A stretch of 64,000 nt of DNA from Pristionchus mayeri (GCA_036245805.1 BTRK01000005.1:20250984-20314983), one strand, 5' to 3'. Counted from the stretch's first letter, positions 16,157 to 27,357 are shown. A program made the numbers and translations. The notes: generated by a model from the letters alone, not told the origin.

Positions 16157-18045
16157 ATGGTTGGTCATCGAGTGGTAGTGACGGGACTGGGATGCATCTC
16201 TCCCTACGGGAAGGGAGTCGCTGCCCTCTGGGAGGGACTCATGTCCATCCAAGGAGGTCTCAAATGGAATGAACAATTGAACCACGTAGTGGGACAGGTA
16301 TACTGTAGACAGCTGGAATTCACTCGTCTACTCCTCCTCCTCCTCAGGTCTCTGAAGAGGTCATTGCGGAGATTTCCCCCTCGGAGAAGAGGGAGAAGGG
16401 AAGAGTCGTGTTGTGGAGTGAGATAGCAGCAGCTGAGGTAATCAATGATTACTGTGGGGGAGAGTACGGTGGTTGTCGATCTCAGGCAATGAGAGATGCA
16501 AGGGCAGAAGGGATGGATCACACGGAGACACTCGTGAATGTGGGCACTGGAGTCGTCGATTTGGAGTTGATCGGAGAGACTTCCGAGGTGAGAAGCCAAC
16601 GAAGAGTTCATTGGGGAGATGAAGAAGAGTGAATGCTGAGAATTTAGATGGTCCGAAGTGGGAAAGGAAGGAGGACGAGTCCCTTCTTCACTCCCAGAAT
16701 ACTCAATAACATGCCCGCAGGCTATGTGGCAATGAAGTGAGTTTGGATAGTTAAGATGCATTCACCGTACTCTATGAAGATACGGTATCCGAGGAGGTGC
16801 GGAGTGCATGAGTACAGCGTGTGCTACTGGAGTACACTCCATTGGATCGGCTTTCCATCGGATTCGATACGGTAGGAGTACGGTAGAGGGGGGAGTCGAT
16901 CGATGACTGCAGGAAGTGTGAGGAGAGCGATAGTAGGAAGCACAGAAGCAGCAGTTACTCCTTTGGGAATACACGCCTTCGAGAGGTATTTTGATGATTG
17001 GAGATGAGATGTGAGATATACATTGAAGAATGAGAGCACTTGCCAGAGGAAAAAAAGCTGTGAGCTGTCCATTCGATGAGAAGAGGTGAGTCCCGAAATG
17101 AAGAGAGAGGTTACGGTAGTCGAGGTGAAGAGCAGGATTCGTGATGAGTGAGGGAAGCGCCTTTCTATTCCTGGAGAGAGAAGAAGATGCGAGGAAGAGA
17201 GGAGTGAAGATATATGCTGAGATGCGAGGATTCGGTGAGTGGAGAGAGGAGGAGGAGGGAGGAAGGAGAGGGAGGAGGAGCAGGGAGGAAGGAGAGGGAG
17301 GAGTGTTGAGGAATTTCCTCCGATGTCACTCACATTACTTCTCCACCTCCTGATGGAAGTGGACTGAGAATGGCAATGGAACGAGCAATGAGAGACGGAG
17401 GAGTAGAGAGGGAGCAGGTACGGTAGGATAGCAGAGGAAGGAGTACTGTAGATGGTTGGAGATTGGATACGTGAATGCGCATGCTACGTCGACTCGTAAC
17501 GGGGACGAGGCAGAGGCAGCTGCCATTGAAGGACTACTGGGGGAGGGAGTGGCTGTGAGCAGTAATAAGGTGAGAAGGGGATGGATCAGTTGAGTGGGGA
17601 GTAAATGGTGAGTACTGAACAGTGAAGAGGACTATTGAGTAGTACAGGAGGCAGGTATACTGTAGATATTGCCTGCAGGGTCATCTCGGACATCTGCTGG
17701 CAGGGGCAGGATCGATAGAGACACTGACTACCGTACTCAGTCTGGAGAGGGGCAACCTACCGCAGACTCTCAATCTGGAGAAGAGCGATTGTGCGAAGAT
17801 AAGACACGTTCAGAAGGGAGAAATCATCGAGAGAAGTGGTAAGGGGGGGGGAGATATAGAAGGAGATGGGGAATTCATACTCAAAGGAGATCATTTTTAC
17901 ACGAAAACATAAGTAGATCATTGAAATTGTTGATCGATTAGCTTGGCACGAACATTTAACTTTGGCAGATGCGTGCGCTCTAGTGAATTCGAGTGGATTC
18001 GGAGGCACAAATGCAGTTGTTCTCCTCCAGAAGTATCGACCCTAG
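16157..18045 (+). CDS. OXSM: Mitochondrial 3-oxoacyl-ACP synthase (KAS II type)
   Basis: Twelve exons join in phase to about 397 aa: 16157-16297, 16348-16437, 16486-16587, 16648-16736, 16780-16871, 16913-16985, 17035-17085, 17131-17234, 17311-17417, 17462-17569, 17679-17838, 17969-18045. It is the condensing enzyme of mitochondrial type II fatty-acid synthesis, which feeds lipoate production. The start VVVTGLGCISPYG is the family N-terminus. The active-site Cys lies in STACATGVHS, the two catalytic His in NAHATST and GHLLAGAGS, and the Lys in SNKGHLGH. The end is SSGFGGTNAVVLLQKY. The intron at 16872-16912 is only 41 bp. I see no clear mitochondrial presequence, so translation may begin upstream or in an exon I missed. 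Confidence 0.92.
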
Positions 18046-18116
18046 GATGAAACCACTCCTATCCTTCGTTACGTCACATTGTCTTTATACGTGGTATACA
18101 GTAGGATAAAAGAAGA

Positions 18117-20092
18117 TCAGACTCGTTCGCGATAGTCCCTATCTCGATACCGATGGTGTTCCCTCTCCCTCTCCCTCTCCCTCTCTCTCTCCCTCTCTCT
18201 ATCCTCTCTCCTCTTCCCCTTCTTCACTCTCTTCTCCCTTGCATTCCTATTGTGATCTCCCTGACTCGATGCTCCACTCCCGATCAAATCTCGTGCATCC
18301 ATCGATCCGCTCTGCAATCCATACCGTACACACGAATCTCCATTCCTTCTCTCAATCAGTATACGATTGAGTTCTCACCCTCGTTGCGGGACTCCGATCT
18401 CTGTCGATCGATATCGATTTGCCCCTCTTTGATTCGCTTGTACGCCGTTTCTCATTTCTGCTCTTGTTGTTCTTGGGAGTGAGTGGTTCGGTGAGCATCA
18501 TCTCTTCATCGTCTTCTCCCTTTCTGAAGGGGTTTGTGTCTCGAAGGGAATGGGAAGGAGTACTGTACTCACATGAGATTCCCTCTTGTTCGTCTTCTCT
18601 TCCTAGGAGGAGGAGGCAGTTCCTTGGCAGCAGGAGGAGGCTTCGGCTTCTTCTCCACATATCGATCGTTTATCAGAATTATTGCCCTGAAGTTACGATA
18701 TTTGGAATTATTGATTGATTGAGTAACCTGTATGTTTGGAGAAGAATGATGAGGGCATTCTTGCAGGTAAAGAAGATGAGAGTGTAGTTGGAGAGTTGAT
18801 AGTAGATCATGAGATAGAGACGGACCTGTGAAGGGATGAAGAGAGAAGACGAGAATGGAGGACTCACTAGGAGGAATGGAATGTCCTGGAGGACATTCGC
18901 TAAAACAATGGCCCATAAATCGACGTCATATGTCATCTGAGAGTACTGTAGGAGGGGGTGGGGGGGTGGGGAGTGATCTACCTTCCATATTCCACTCCTC
19001 TTCCTCTGCACTGATCTAGTCGCGTAATCGTCCATCTCAGTTATCGCCACTCTCATTTTCCGAGCTCGACTTGTGGTTATCACGAAGGGAAATTGAAGAA
19101 GGGAGAGCTGAATGACGATTACGGTAGGAATACTGTAACTGTGCCAGTACCGTCCATGCGAAGAGTACGATATGCTGAATGGTTCTGCTGCTGTACACCA
19201 TCGGTTCCTTGAAGACATCGAAAAATTCGACGATATCCGATGCGATGGCCTGAAGAAGTGCACTCGCTCAAGGACAATTCCCTTCCCCATTCTTCATCTC
19301 TCCTTCTTCACAAACTTCCTTTTGCCCCCACAGAAAGATGGAATGGGAAGGAAATCTTTAGTCTCTTCCTTGAGATGTTTGTGGACTGGCTCTTGGACAG
19401 CGTTGTTTTCGATGCAGAAAGGGTCTCTTTGAATGTCTCTCACGAGATATGCCAAGAGGATCTGCGATAGTTGTTCCGATGATATCTCGCCCTTCGGAAG
19501 CAGCCATCGACCCAGAATAAGCACCACCAGCATCACCTGAAGGAGTACGGTAGATTGATTTGGAGTGGGGACTACAATATACCTGCTCTACGATTTGCAC
19601 TCGCAGTCCCTCATCAGTCTGTGCAGCGTCGGTTTGTGCTGCAACTGTGGGAGATGGATGGATTGCCTACTGGATGTCTACCTATGGAGGAGGAGAGGGA
19701 GGTCCGCGCCTTCTCGAATCTCAGATCGCACAGATGTCTCTCCAGCATCCAGATGGGAGGAGCTGTTGCGAGGACGTACAGAAGGACCGAGGTGCAGAAC
19801 CTGCCATTGCTCTCCTCCCTCTCTGATCCCCCCCTCCCTCCCCCCTCACCACTTCCTCTCGTCTCCTGCCCTCATGATGATGGTGTGACTTCCTTCGAAG
19901 ACCACCAACAGAATGAGCAATGCGAATCCCCACAACCATTCTGCCTCTGTCACTAGTGACGTTTGCCACACCTGAGAGTACTGTAGCCATCGATCGATTA
20001 GCGATGGTTACCGTAGCTACAGAATGAATGACGAATAGAAGTCGGGCAAGGAAGGCGCGGGATATATTCCATAGGACGGAGGCGGCTTCCAT
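18117..20092 (-). CDS. TMEM26: TMEM26-family multi-pass membrane protein
   Basis: Twelve exons join to 439 aa: 20092-20012, 19971-19853, 19800-19682, 19644-19583, 19536-19444, 19249-19151, 19107-18982, 18936-18868, 18825-18728, 18686-18573, 18523-18379, 18311-18117. The order of hydrophobic segments matches human TMEM26: the N-terminal RAFLARLLFVIHSVAT, then WLWGFALLILLVVFEGS, the signature ILGRWLLPKGEISSEQLSQ, IVEFFDVFKEP, DVDLWAIVLANVLQDIPF and a last TM before a cytosolic tail. The tail is proline-rich, then basic, and ends in a nearly pure Arg/Glu repeat encoded by a (GAGAGG)n-like stretch. TMEM26 function is poorly known. The stop codon is only 71 bp from the OXSM stop, so the two genes converge tightly. 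Confidence 0.88.
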
Positions 20093-20147
20093 TGTGGACT
20101 GAGGGGCATTGTGATCATCAGATAACACTGGAAGGAGGGAGGAATAA

Positions 20148-20372
20148 ATGGGTGAAGGAAGGGATTGGACTTACTCGAGAGAGGACGACGATCTACTGGA
20201 TGAAGATAGAGAAGAATGGAAGGACGTCGATTATGAATGCTTCCCCCAAATTCCCCTGAGATCCTCTAAGAAAAAAGCCATCACTCTTCCACTTGCGAGA
20301 CTCAATCCCATACAACACCCAACTCCTCCCACTCGCAAAAGAATCTTTCATCTGAAATTCTTCGAAATATAG
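20148..20372 (+). CDS. Small ORF, unrecognised (74 aa)
   Basis: An ATG-initiated ORF encodes an acidic N-terminal half (SREDDDLLDEDREEWKD) and a basic C-terminal half. AATAAA follows about 50 bp after the stop. I recognise no family. It lies between the divergent TMEM26 start and the mobile island and could be the last exon of something or chance. Confidence 0.25.
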   Translation: MGEGRDWTYSREDDDLLDEDREEWKDVDYECFPQIPLRSSKKKAITLPLARLNPIQHPTPPTRKRIFHLKFFEI

Positions 20373-20517
20373 ATATTTGGAGTTATCATCTGCAAATATT
20401 GAGTGGATCAACTAGGTGAAGATAAATAAACTGTTTCTTTGGGTTACGGTATCTCTGTGTGTACACCCCGAAATGAGAATATCATCGCAGCACTAATGTT
20501 CTGGTTTTAAATGGAGG

Positions 20518-20598
20518 GCCCACAGTGGGTCTTGGTTAGGACCACTGTGGGTCGTGGCTTAAGGCCATATTGGGTCGTAGCTAGACCCACTGTGGGTC
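20518..20598. repeat. Cluster of four GACCCACTGTGGGTC-type palindromes
   Basis: Four imperfect copies of a 15-bp palindrome occur at 20518-20531, 20540-20553, 20563-20576 and 20584-20598, spaced about 22 bp apart. The last is a perfect GACCCACTGTGGGTC. The same family recurs only up to 28174. The array lies just beyond the 3' end of the KDZ transposase gene, where subterminal transposase-binding repeats would be expected. Confidence 0.8.
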
Positions 20599-20849
20599 CT
20601 ACTTTCGCTCGATTATATTATTTTTTTACCGTTCGCGTCGCGTGATTGATTAATTAGTTTAATTCGTAAATTGTATGTTTATATTTCCTTACGTCCTCTT
20701 TCCCCACCCTCTTATTATTTTTGGACTTTAGCTTAGCCTTTCCCAGTATGAATTAATTTAATTGGGTAATAGTCGGTGTTTCGACTTGCTTTCAATTTAT
20801 CTTTGTTGCTAGATAGGCAACGTTTGAACAACAACAATGGAAGTTACTT

Positions 20850-23401
20850 CTAATTTCTAGACAAAGATAATTGAATGGTTTTAATGTAGCGAGAGAGCGA
20901 CATAAAGGGAAGAGAATTGCCAAGATGCCTAAGCAGAGCGTTGGTCTGTTCGCAACTCTGTGAATTCAGAGATGACATGATGGGGTCGGACTGATAGGAT
21001 CTAAGTCGGAGGGAATGGGCACAACTTTTGTGATTGTAGTGGTGGAATCGGTCTACTACAAAGCGAACATTCGCGAATCTATTCGGTTCTCTTGCTAAGG
21101 AAAAGACAGCCAATCGACAGGCATTATCGTAGATAACTGTGGAAGGCATGTGCGAGCCGAGACGAGTCAGGATGACCTCGAAGACGTCACGCACAGACTC
21201 GGGAGACTTTAGAACGCGGAACCCATAAGGGCGGCGATGGGGACACATTACGAGGAGCAGTCCGGGGCTCAATCTTTTGTTATCGCCTGAAATTATTTAG
21301 TACTGTTTGCTGGGGTCGTAGCTATATAGCCTAGTTATACATTCTGTTTTCTGCTCATATCTTTTACTATGCCGTGATCACATTCAATATCGGTCTTTAA
21401 GGTCATATGAATGTATAAGTAATCGGGTAGATGGTCGGGATACTGTAGCAGTAGATCCAATTGCACTGACCTACTACTTTTTCGGCGCATTCAAGTTGTT
21501 CTTCTCCCTTCCTGGTCTTGTCTTTAGAGTAAGTGGTGACACCCCTCTCTAGAGGCCATAAGGGGAAAGACTCCAGTCGACTCTCTACAGGAGGACCGTA
21601 GTATGCTTCTACGTGGGGTTGTTCTCGCAGGAGTAAATCACTTTCAGTTAGGACAAACTCGAGAACTCTTCTAACACACTCCGGGTATGTTTGGTTGGTT
21701 ATGAGGGGACGGATGGACTTATAGATGATTGGGAAGTCTCTCTGCAGAGAGAGCTCTTCCTCTGCCCAATTCAGGGACCCTCCGATCAGTCGATCGAGAA
21801 GCTCCCTTCTCTCTCCATCGATTCCAGCCTGAAGTGTCTGGTTCAAGGTTAATCTGAATGGAGGGATGAGTATGATTCACCTGGAAGATTAGTGGAGGAG
21901 GACTGTTAGCGAAGAGCATTTTGAGTAGTTCCTTGTACTCCGCTCTCACTTGGTGACTATCAGTGATGGCTTCAGTCAGTAGATCGGGAATGGGAAATGG
22001 CCAGATAACGTTAGGGAGTTGCCCTTTTCCATCGAGGAATTGCAACATTACTTGTCGTTGCTGCAGCTTTCCGAGGTACGATAGTGAATACTCGAGGAAG
22101 GTCTGGATTTACCGATTGATGAGGATGTTCCTATTCAGTAGAAACAGTAGCTATGAATCGTTATTCAGTTTTCGAGCTATTCTAATCTTCCTCCTCACAT
22201 ATTTTCCTTTGGTGAGCGGCTTTTCATTCGCGATAGAAGCACGGATTCCCAACTGAATACCATCGAATACGAGAGCACTCGGATATTGCCCACACCTCTC
22301 GCATCCGAATCTTAATTAAGTATCACATTGCCTATGATCATTATCTCCATCTGTGTATATTCTCACTTCGCGTCGGGTATATTGAGTTGCGAGAGATACG
22401 AATTCCATGCCCTTGAGAGAGAAGAGAGGGATATAATATCCTCGGAGGATCTCCCAGTCTCTCGTGCATAATCATTTAGAGTTCTACAGTATCCTATAAT
22501 CAAGTGGATGCCATTGAATCTGATAGTAAAGTGGATCGTACAATCTTACAAGCTAACTTCTTTAGAATCTGAATCAGTGGTCGAAAGGGTAGGTCACAAA
22601 ATTTGTAAAAAGTGGGCACGTTTCTAAAATTTTAATATGAAATTATTGAAAAGAGGTACGTTATTCACATTTTTAACAAAAAATACTTGGAAAATGGATA
22701 CGTTTTCTGCTTTTGCACTGGTCCGAACTCCAATATCCGGGCACGTTGTGTCGTTTTGGACCTACTTTTCGACCTCTGATCTGAATATGTACCGGAGAGT
22801 GTGGTCCCGTTCATTGCCAGTAGAGATTCGTAGAATCTGAGGAGGGGGAGCTCTATGAGCATTCCTTCACTCAAACAGAACACTTCAGTAGGTGTGACTA
22901 CATGTTTGCAACAGATTGAGGTCTCCACTGTGATAGTCTCCTTCCTCAATACTCCCTTCTCACCGACAATCGTTACTTCTACAACCACATTGCTTCATAA
23001 ACATTTTTCTGAGGATACGATTACCCTTAGATTTGCTGCGAATGTGCTCATCGTGAGCACAGAGACTACTCGATTCCGTTCTCCACTCTATTTGTATCTC
23101 CTCTACCTCATTCTCATCTCCATTCGTCGCTTGATCGAGATACGGTGACCCGCTCAGTTCGCTGATCGTGCTATGCTAATCATTTGTTATCCCTTTCGCA
23201 AACCCACCTGACATGTGTGCATGTCTCCTTGTGACATAGGAGACAGCACACCTTCGATTGTGTTACCCTGACCACTCCAGGAGTGTCGTCATCAGGGAAA
23301 GTAACGTATAGACGCAGTCTATCACTGATGGGAGTGATTGCGCCGTAGATGAAGTGAGTACCTGACAATGTGAGATGCGCATCATTTTTCATTCCCTTCA
23401 C
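20850..23401 (-). CDS. KDZ (Kyakuja-Dileera-Zisupton)-type DNA transposase
   Basis: The last exon 21286-20850 is joined in phase to 21837-21471. The upstream exon at about 22060-21881 also appears continuous, and further exons are suggested at about 22988-22794 and 23401-23205. The C-terminal block has the KDZ catalytic pattern: VIYDNACRLAVFSLAREP, then FVVDRFHHYNHKSC, then LNSQSCEQTNALLRHL, giving D, D and E residues in the expected context. An upstream block, GLLLVMCPHRRPYGF, is also typical. The N-terminal exon has a Cys/His cluster (CCLLCHKETCTH), as in the CxC/SWIM-like domains of KDZ proteins. An intron holds a MITE-like element. The exon chain between 22.06 and 22.79 kb is not resolved, so the gene may be broken. 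Confidence 0.72.
22576..22776. mobile_element. MITE-like element, copy 2 (inside KDZ gene)
   Basis: A roughly 200-bp element has inverted ends GGTCGAAAGGGTAGGTC and GACCTACTTTTCGACC. It is clearly homologous along its length to 906-1096 but diverged by many substitutions. It sits between two coding blocks of the transposase gene, after a GT donor at about 22793, so it is probably intronic. Confidence 0.75.
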
Positions 23402-23713
23402 TTGTACTCTTATGCATTTATACTATTATAGTTTATGGTCTTTCATTCTTCTTATACATATGTTCTTTCCTCATTAGTTGGATCATGGGCTCTATGTGTG
23501 ATTGCATAATACCATGTGGTTGGTCGTACTGGCCTCTCCGAACAGCTTTAGCATGAATGCATTCCTCGTCCTTCAGTCTATCCACGTGATGCCCCGTTCG
23601 ATCGAGAAGAGGCTAGCAATATATTCACTTGTTATTTCAGAAGTGTATAGATAAGTATCGCTTATCGACCTCTGTGGGTCTTCAAAATGACGTTCTCATA
23701 TCTCAATTCCTAC

Positions 23714-23750
23714 GGACCATATTGGGTCGAGCTACTGACCACAGTGGGTC
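23714..23750. repeat. Palindrome pair
   Basis: Two members of the GACCCACTGTGGGTC family (GGACCATATTGGGTC at 23714 and GACCACAGTGGGTC at 23737) lie about 300 bp beyond the N-terminal coding block of the KDZ gene. Together with the 20518-20598 cluster they bracket the transposase. Confidence 0.7.
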
Positions 23751-24298
23751 TTGCACATGGCCTCCTTGTCCATTCCTCTCTACACCCATCCAATGTAATC
23801 TCTAGCCTTATTCTAGCCTTTGTTGTGCAATTAACATCGAGGGTTGCTGTCAGAGGCTTGTTACAGGAGCATCGATACACTGCTTCATCTGAATTTAAGC
23901 AATTTCATTGGACCACTTAGTATCTCTCCCACCTATCTCAACAACGTTGTATGATAGGCTCCTCACATCCCTCACAATATCCCCTGTGGCCATTTGTACT
24001 TCTTGTAGTAGCACGTATCTCTTATCTATTTAGTAGGCGCAGATCATTCTAATGTGAATCGAGGGTATACCGTTGTTAATGCATCTTGGAACGTATTCAT
24101 CCTCTAAACTTTCCACGTAACGATCTAGAACTGCAGTGAGAGAGGGAGGTGGGCGATCGGGCACTCTGTTATATTATCGTGCACAAGTGTTTATCAACTT
24201 TTCTCACGTGTCCATCTCATTATCCAATATTGATTCTTTTAATATTATTCTAGTACGAAGCAATCATTTTGACAGAATCTAGAACTTTCCATCGTTGA

Positions 24299-24357
24299 GG
24301 GCCATTGTGGGTCGGACGATGACCCACTGTTGGTCGCAGAGCGGACCATAGTGGGTC
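24299..24357. repeat. Palindrome triplet, first tandem unit
   Basis: Three palindrome copies are present: GGCCATTGTGGGTC, GACCCACTGTTGGTC and GGACCATAGTGGGTC. The last is followed by TACGTCCTCC and then, about 70 bp on, a tRNA-like segment. The whole arrangement recurs about 325-345 bp downstream. Confidence 0.7.
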
Positions 24358-24422
24358 TACGTCCTCCCCTCCTTTAGATGTCTCTCTCTGAGATGGGAGA
24401 GTCTTTTCTCCCTCACCCCATG

Positions 24423-24492
24423 TCCTTCATAGTCTAGTGGTTGAAATCTGAAACTGATTTGCGTGCATCGTGGGTTCGATCCTCCATGGTTG
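24423..24492 (+). ncRNA. tRNA-like segment with A-box and B-box (degenerate)
   Basis: The sequence TAGTCTAGTGGTTG matches a Pol III A-box and GGGTTCGATCC matches a B-box, spaced as in a tRNA gene. Between them AAATC/GATTT can form a 5-bp anticodon stem with a 7-nt loop. The acceptor and T stems pair poorly, so this is not a convincing functional tRNA. It is more likely a tRNA-derived repeat or Pol III promoter. Confidence 0.45.
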
Positions 24493-24645
24493 CATTTCTC
24501 TTTGCTATGTTTTTTCTTCATTTAATTATTGCGTATCTCTCTTCAGGGATGATAATCTCGATGTTTTCAGTCATGAATCACCTCTGTATTCGGAATCTAA
24601 TCGAAATTTCAATTAGTCAAAGAGAGAGAACGAGTGTGAGTCTGC

Positions 24646-24682
24646 GACCAACTGTTGGTCGGAGTACGGACCATAGTGGGTC
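24646..24682. repeat. Palindrome pair, second tandem unit
   Basis: GACCAACTGTTGGTC and GGACCATAGTGGGTC are followed again by TTACGTCCTCC. This parallels 24321-24367, so a unit of about 325-345 bp is duplicated in direct orientation. Confidence 0.7.
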
Positions 24683-24743
24683 TTACGTCCTCCATCTCTG
24701 TTATGCCTTTCTTGTTGATATGAGCGTATTATTATCTCTCAGT

Positions 24744-24790
24744 AATCTTTCTCGTGGTGTAGTGGTTAGTGATGATACTTGGCATACATT
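24744..24790 (+). ncRNA. Second tRNA-like A-box segment
   Basis: CGTGGTGTAGTGGTTAGTGA resembles the 5' half of a tRNA including the A-box. It lies at the same place in the second unit as 24423 does in the first. No B-box follows, so it is a decayed copy. Confidence 0.3.
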
Positions 24791-24864
24791 CTCATCCCCT
24801 TTGGACAATCAATAGCAATTTATTCATTGTTACAAAAATTAACACGGCGGAAATTCAGAGACAA

Positions 24865-27213
24865 TCAATCACACTCTACTTCGATATACAGCTCATTTTG
24901 TGCTGCCTCCCTTGCCTCGACCCTTCTGAATATCATCTTCTGACCCAGTCTATTTCCCGCGTGGTCAAAGGCTCGAATAGTTTCCTGGGGCTTCATCATT
25001 CTCGCCTGAGTGAGAATATCCTCTACTTTAGTCTCCATTCCGGCGAATTGCACGTAGAGAGTATGTCCTCCCTGCCAATATTATTCTACTGTGACTATGA
25101 ATGATGTCAAACCTCGATCACTTTCACATCCACATACTTCTCTCTACTAGAATCCCTGATCCCTCCACCAGACATCTTCAATGGATTCGTTTTCTCACAT
25201 TCTGTTAAATTGGTCATCATCTGTGTTGTACCTGTGGTTTCTCAATCTTATTGTGCTGCCCGTGTCTCATCTGTGGTTCACTCATATTCTCTTCCTCCTC
25301 TCGTCTTACTTTCTTCGTCATTGGAGGTACCGTATCCGTCGTCTTTTCAACCTTGACAATCCTCGCCATAAGAGGAGTGGATGTCAATGGGCGAGTCTAG
25401 GAATAATCTTATTAGAGATGCTCTAAATTTGCATTTGATCAATACTTCGTGTTCGGCCGATTAATTATTGCTAATTAGCGATTACAGACTGGTTGCGGTA
25501 AGCAGAGGAATGAGCCTCTAAGATGAATTAGGTTTTCCTCCATCGTACCTTTTGGGTGGGGGCACGGGCGAGAGGACGAGCAGCTCCAGAGTGCGCCATA
25601 GCAAGCTGTAATCGACGTTAAATTTATCTTTCTTCTATTTATCGTTCCGTCATACGATTCAATTTCTGAGAAGGGGGGGGGGGTCACCTCAGATTCAGCT
25701 TCAATTCTGAATCCTCGGATATGATCTGCCTATTTAGTCGTTATGTTTTACGATTTCAGGCAGGTAATGGTAAGTAGAGTGAAAATGAGTGGAATGTTGG
25801 ACTACCTCCAGAAGAGGGAATACATTCTCCTTCTCCTTCTTGATATTTCTCGCCATGAGAGGGACTGTAGTCAGAGGGCGAGACTACGATTAATATTATT
25901 AAGGATACTATTGACTTGCACTTTGTCTTTATTAATGTGCTATTACAGAGTGGTTGTGATAAGTAGAGGCATGGGCCTTCTAAGATGAATGGGGTTTCTC
26001 TTACTCTCTGGGTGGATGATGAGAGGGAGAGGCCACCGGTGGGAGGGCGAGTTGTGATAGGCTTCGCCATCGCCATCGCAATCTGTAATCGATAAAACGT
26101 TCAATCCCGCCATTCTATGCAATCATTCAGAGGGGAAGTTCACCTCTGATTCAGCCGCAGCTCTGAAGCCTTTGGGTGCTGGTCTCTTTACATGTTCCTT
26201 CTGGAAGAGAGCAGGGAGTCATATATTGGACAAGTGGGATTGTTATGCTTATGTGAACGGGGTCTGACCATAACTGTCGATCGCTGATCTACCATCTTCT
26301 CTTCCATTGCTCTCCCCTCGTCTCTCTCTTGTCCTACCCCGAGTTCTCCTTGGCCCGATATCTGCCCATCCTCTCCGCCATCTCCCTTCTCATCCATTCC
26401 ATCCAGTGCCTCCGTATTCTCTCCTTGATCCGTACTTATCACAGCCTTGGCCTTTTCCTGGAAGTATATACTCCATCGTTTCCCATGCGAAAGAATGATA
26501 ATAGGAGCACACACCCTCTCCTCCTTCTCCATTCGCTGCTTCTTCGACAGCTGTTTCGTGGCAGTTTTCTAAGCATTTTTTCATACTTATTCAAGGAATA
26601 GAATGGTTCAACCTTATTTACGATCGATCTATCGTACTGATCGGTGTCTTCCCCACTCTCCATTGCATCCCATCTATCCTGTCTCCACTTCAAATAGTTG
26701 GTGATGAGCTTGCCTACGTACGGCTTTACATCTGAAGCACACCCATTCTATTTGATTATATTGTTTGAGAATATTCTTCTGTGAACTGTACAAGAGACAA
26801 GGGTCTCACCGGCAGAGTATACACTCTGGAAAGGGACTCCCTCCTCCCACCACTCAGGTGGATCTTGGCCATTGAAGAATTTCTTTCTCGGTCTCATCTC
26901 GGCCTCCATTATATCGACCAAGCCTTTCTGCTTCTGCAGTTCATCCGTCGTCAACTCAATGCAGGCCGTGTCAAGAAGAGGAATTGTGACACACTGCGAT
27001 GAGAGAGGGCTATTATCATAGGGTCATTCTTTGTTTCACCTTAGATTCTATCCGATTGATCTTAATTTGCAGGTCACTTAGTGTAACAGCCATCGCCATT
27101 TCAACATCTCCATGTAGTACCACTTTGGGGTGATCCTTCCCTCTAGGAATCTCGATTCCTACCATGACCACTCGACCAATCCCAGTTGCGTTAAGTTTTT
27201 TCGTGTCCTCCAT
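24865..27213 (-). CDS. Unrecognised acidic companion gene of the mobile island
   Basis: A chain of minus-strand coding blocks starts with an ATG at 27213 (VVMVGIEIPRGKDHPK, then IKINRIESK at a GT donor). It continues in phase into an exon with DPPEWWEEGVPFQSVYSA, then VKPYVGKLITNYLKWRQD, then a basic/acidic linker (about 26.2-26.5 kb). Duplicated exon sets follow (25.3-26.2 kb), and a final exon ends VEAREAAQNELYIEVECD at 24865. The WW-x3-VPF block looks like a structured DNA-binding or interaction module, but I do not recognise the family. It has the same orientation as the KDZ gene and is bracketed by the same palindromes. It is probably a second protein of the element; it could also be a host gene caught between insertions. 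Confidence 0.45.
25330..26180 (-). repeat. Diverged tandem duplication of about 430 bp spanning exons
   Basis: Two segments (about 25330-25715 and 25800-26180) align in direct order. Paired blocks include the ATGGCGAG start, the donor-flanked RGFRIEAESE versus KGFRAAAESE, and LAMAHSGAARPLARAPTQK versus IAMAMAKPITTRPPTGG, each preceded by a GATTACAG acceptor. The copies differ at many positions, so the duplication is old. Confidence 0.6.
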
Positions 27214-27357
27214 TATTCTCGTGAGCAGTCTCGTGTACTCTTTGTGAGAACTCGGCTAAAAATAAGATGTACCTCTCCAATTACTGGTGTCGTCATAATT
27301 TTGATATTTTGTTACCTGAAATTGAGCGAGAAATGAATAACAAACAATTATTTTACA

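Noticed and set aside
18117..18317. Arg/Glu repeat ORF taken as a separate gene
   Set aside because: It joins in phase as the last exon of the TMEM26-family gene.
24423..24492. A functional tRNA gene
   Set aside because: A- and B-boxes are present but the acceptor and T stems do not pair well, so I list it only as tRNA-like.
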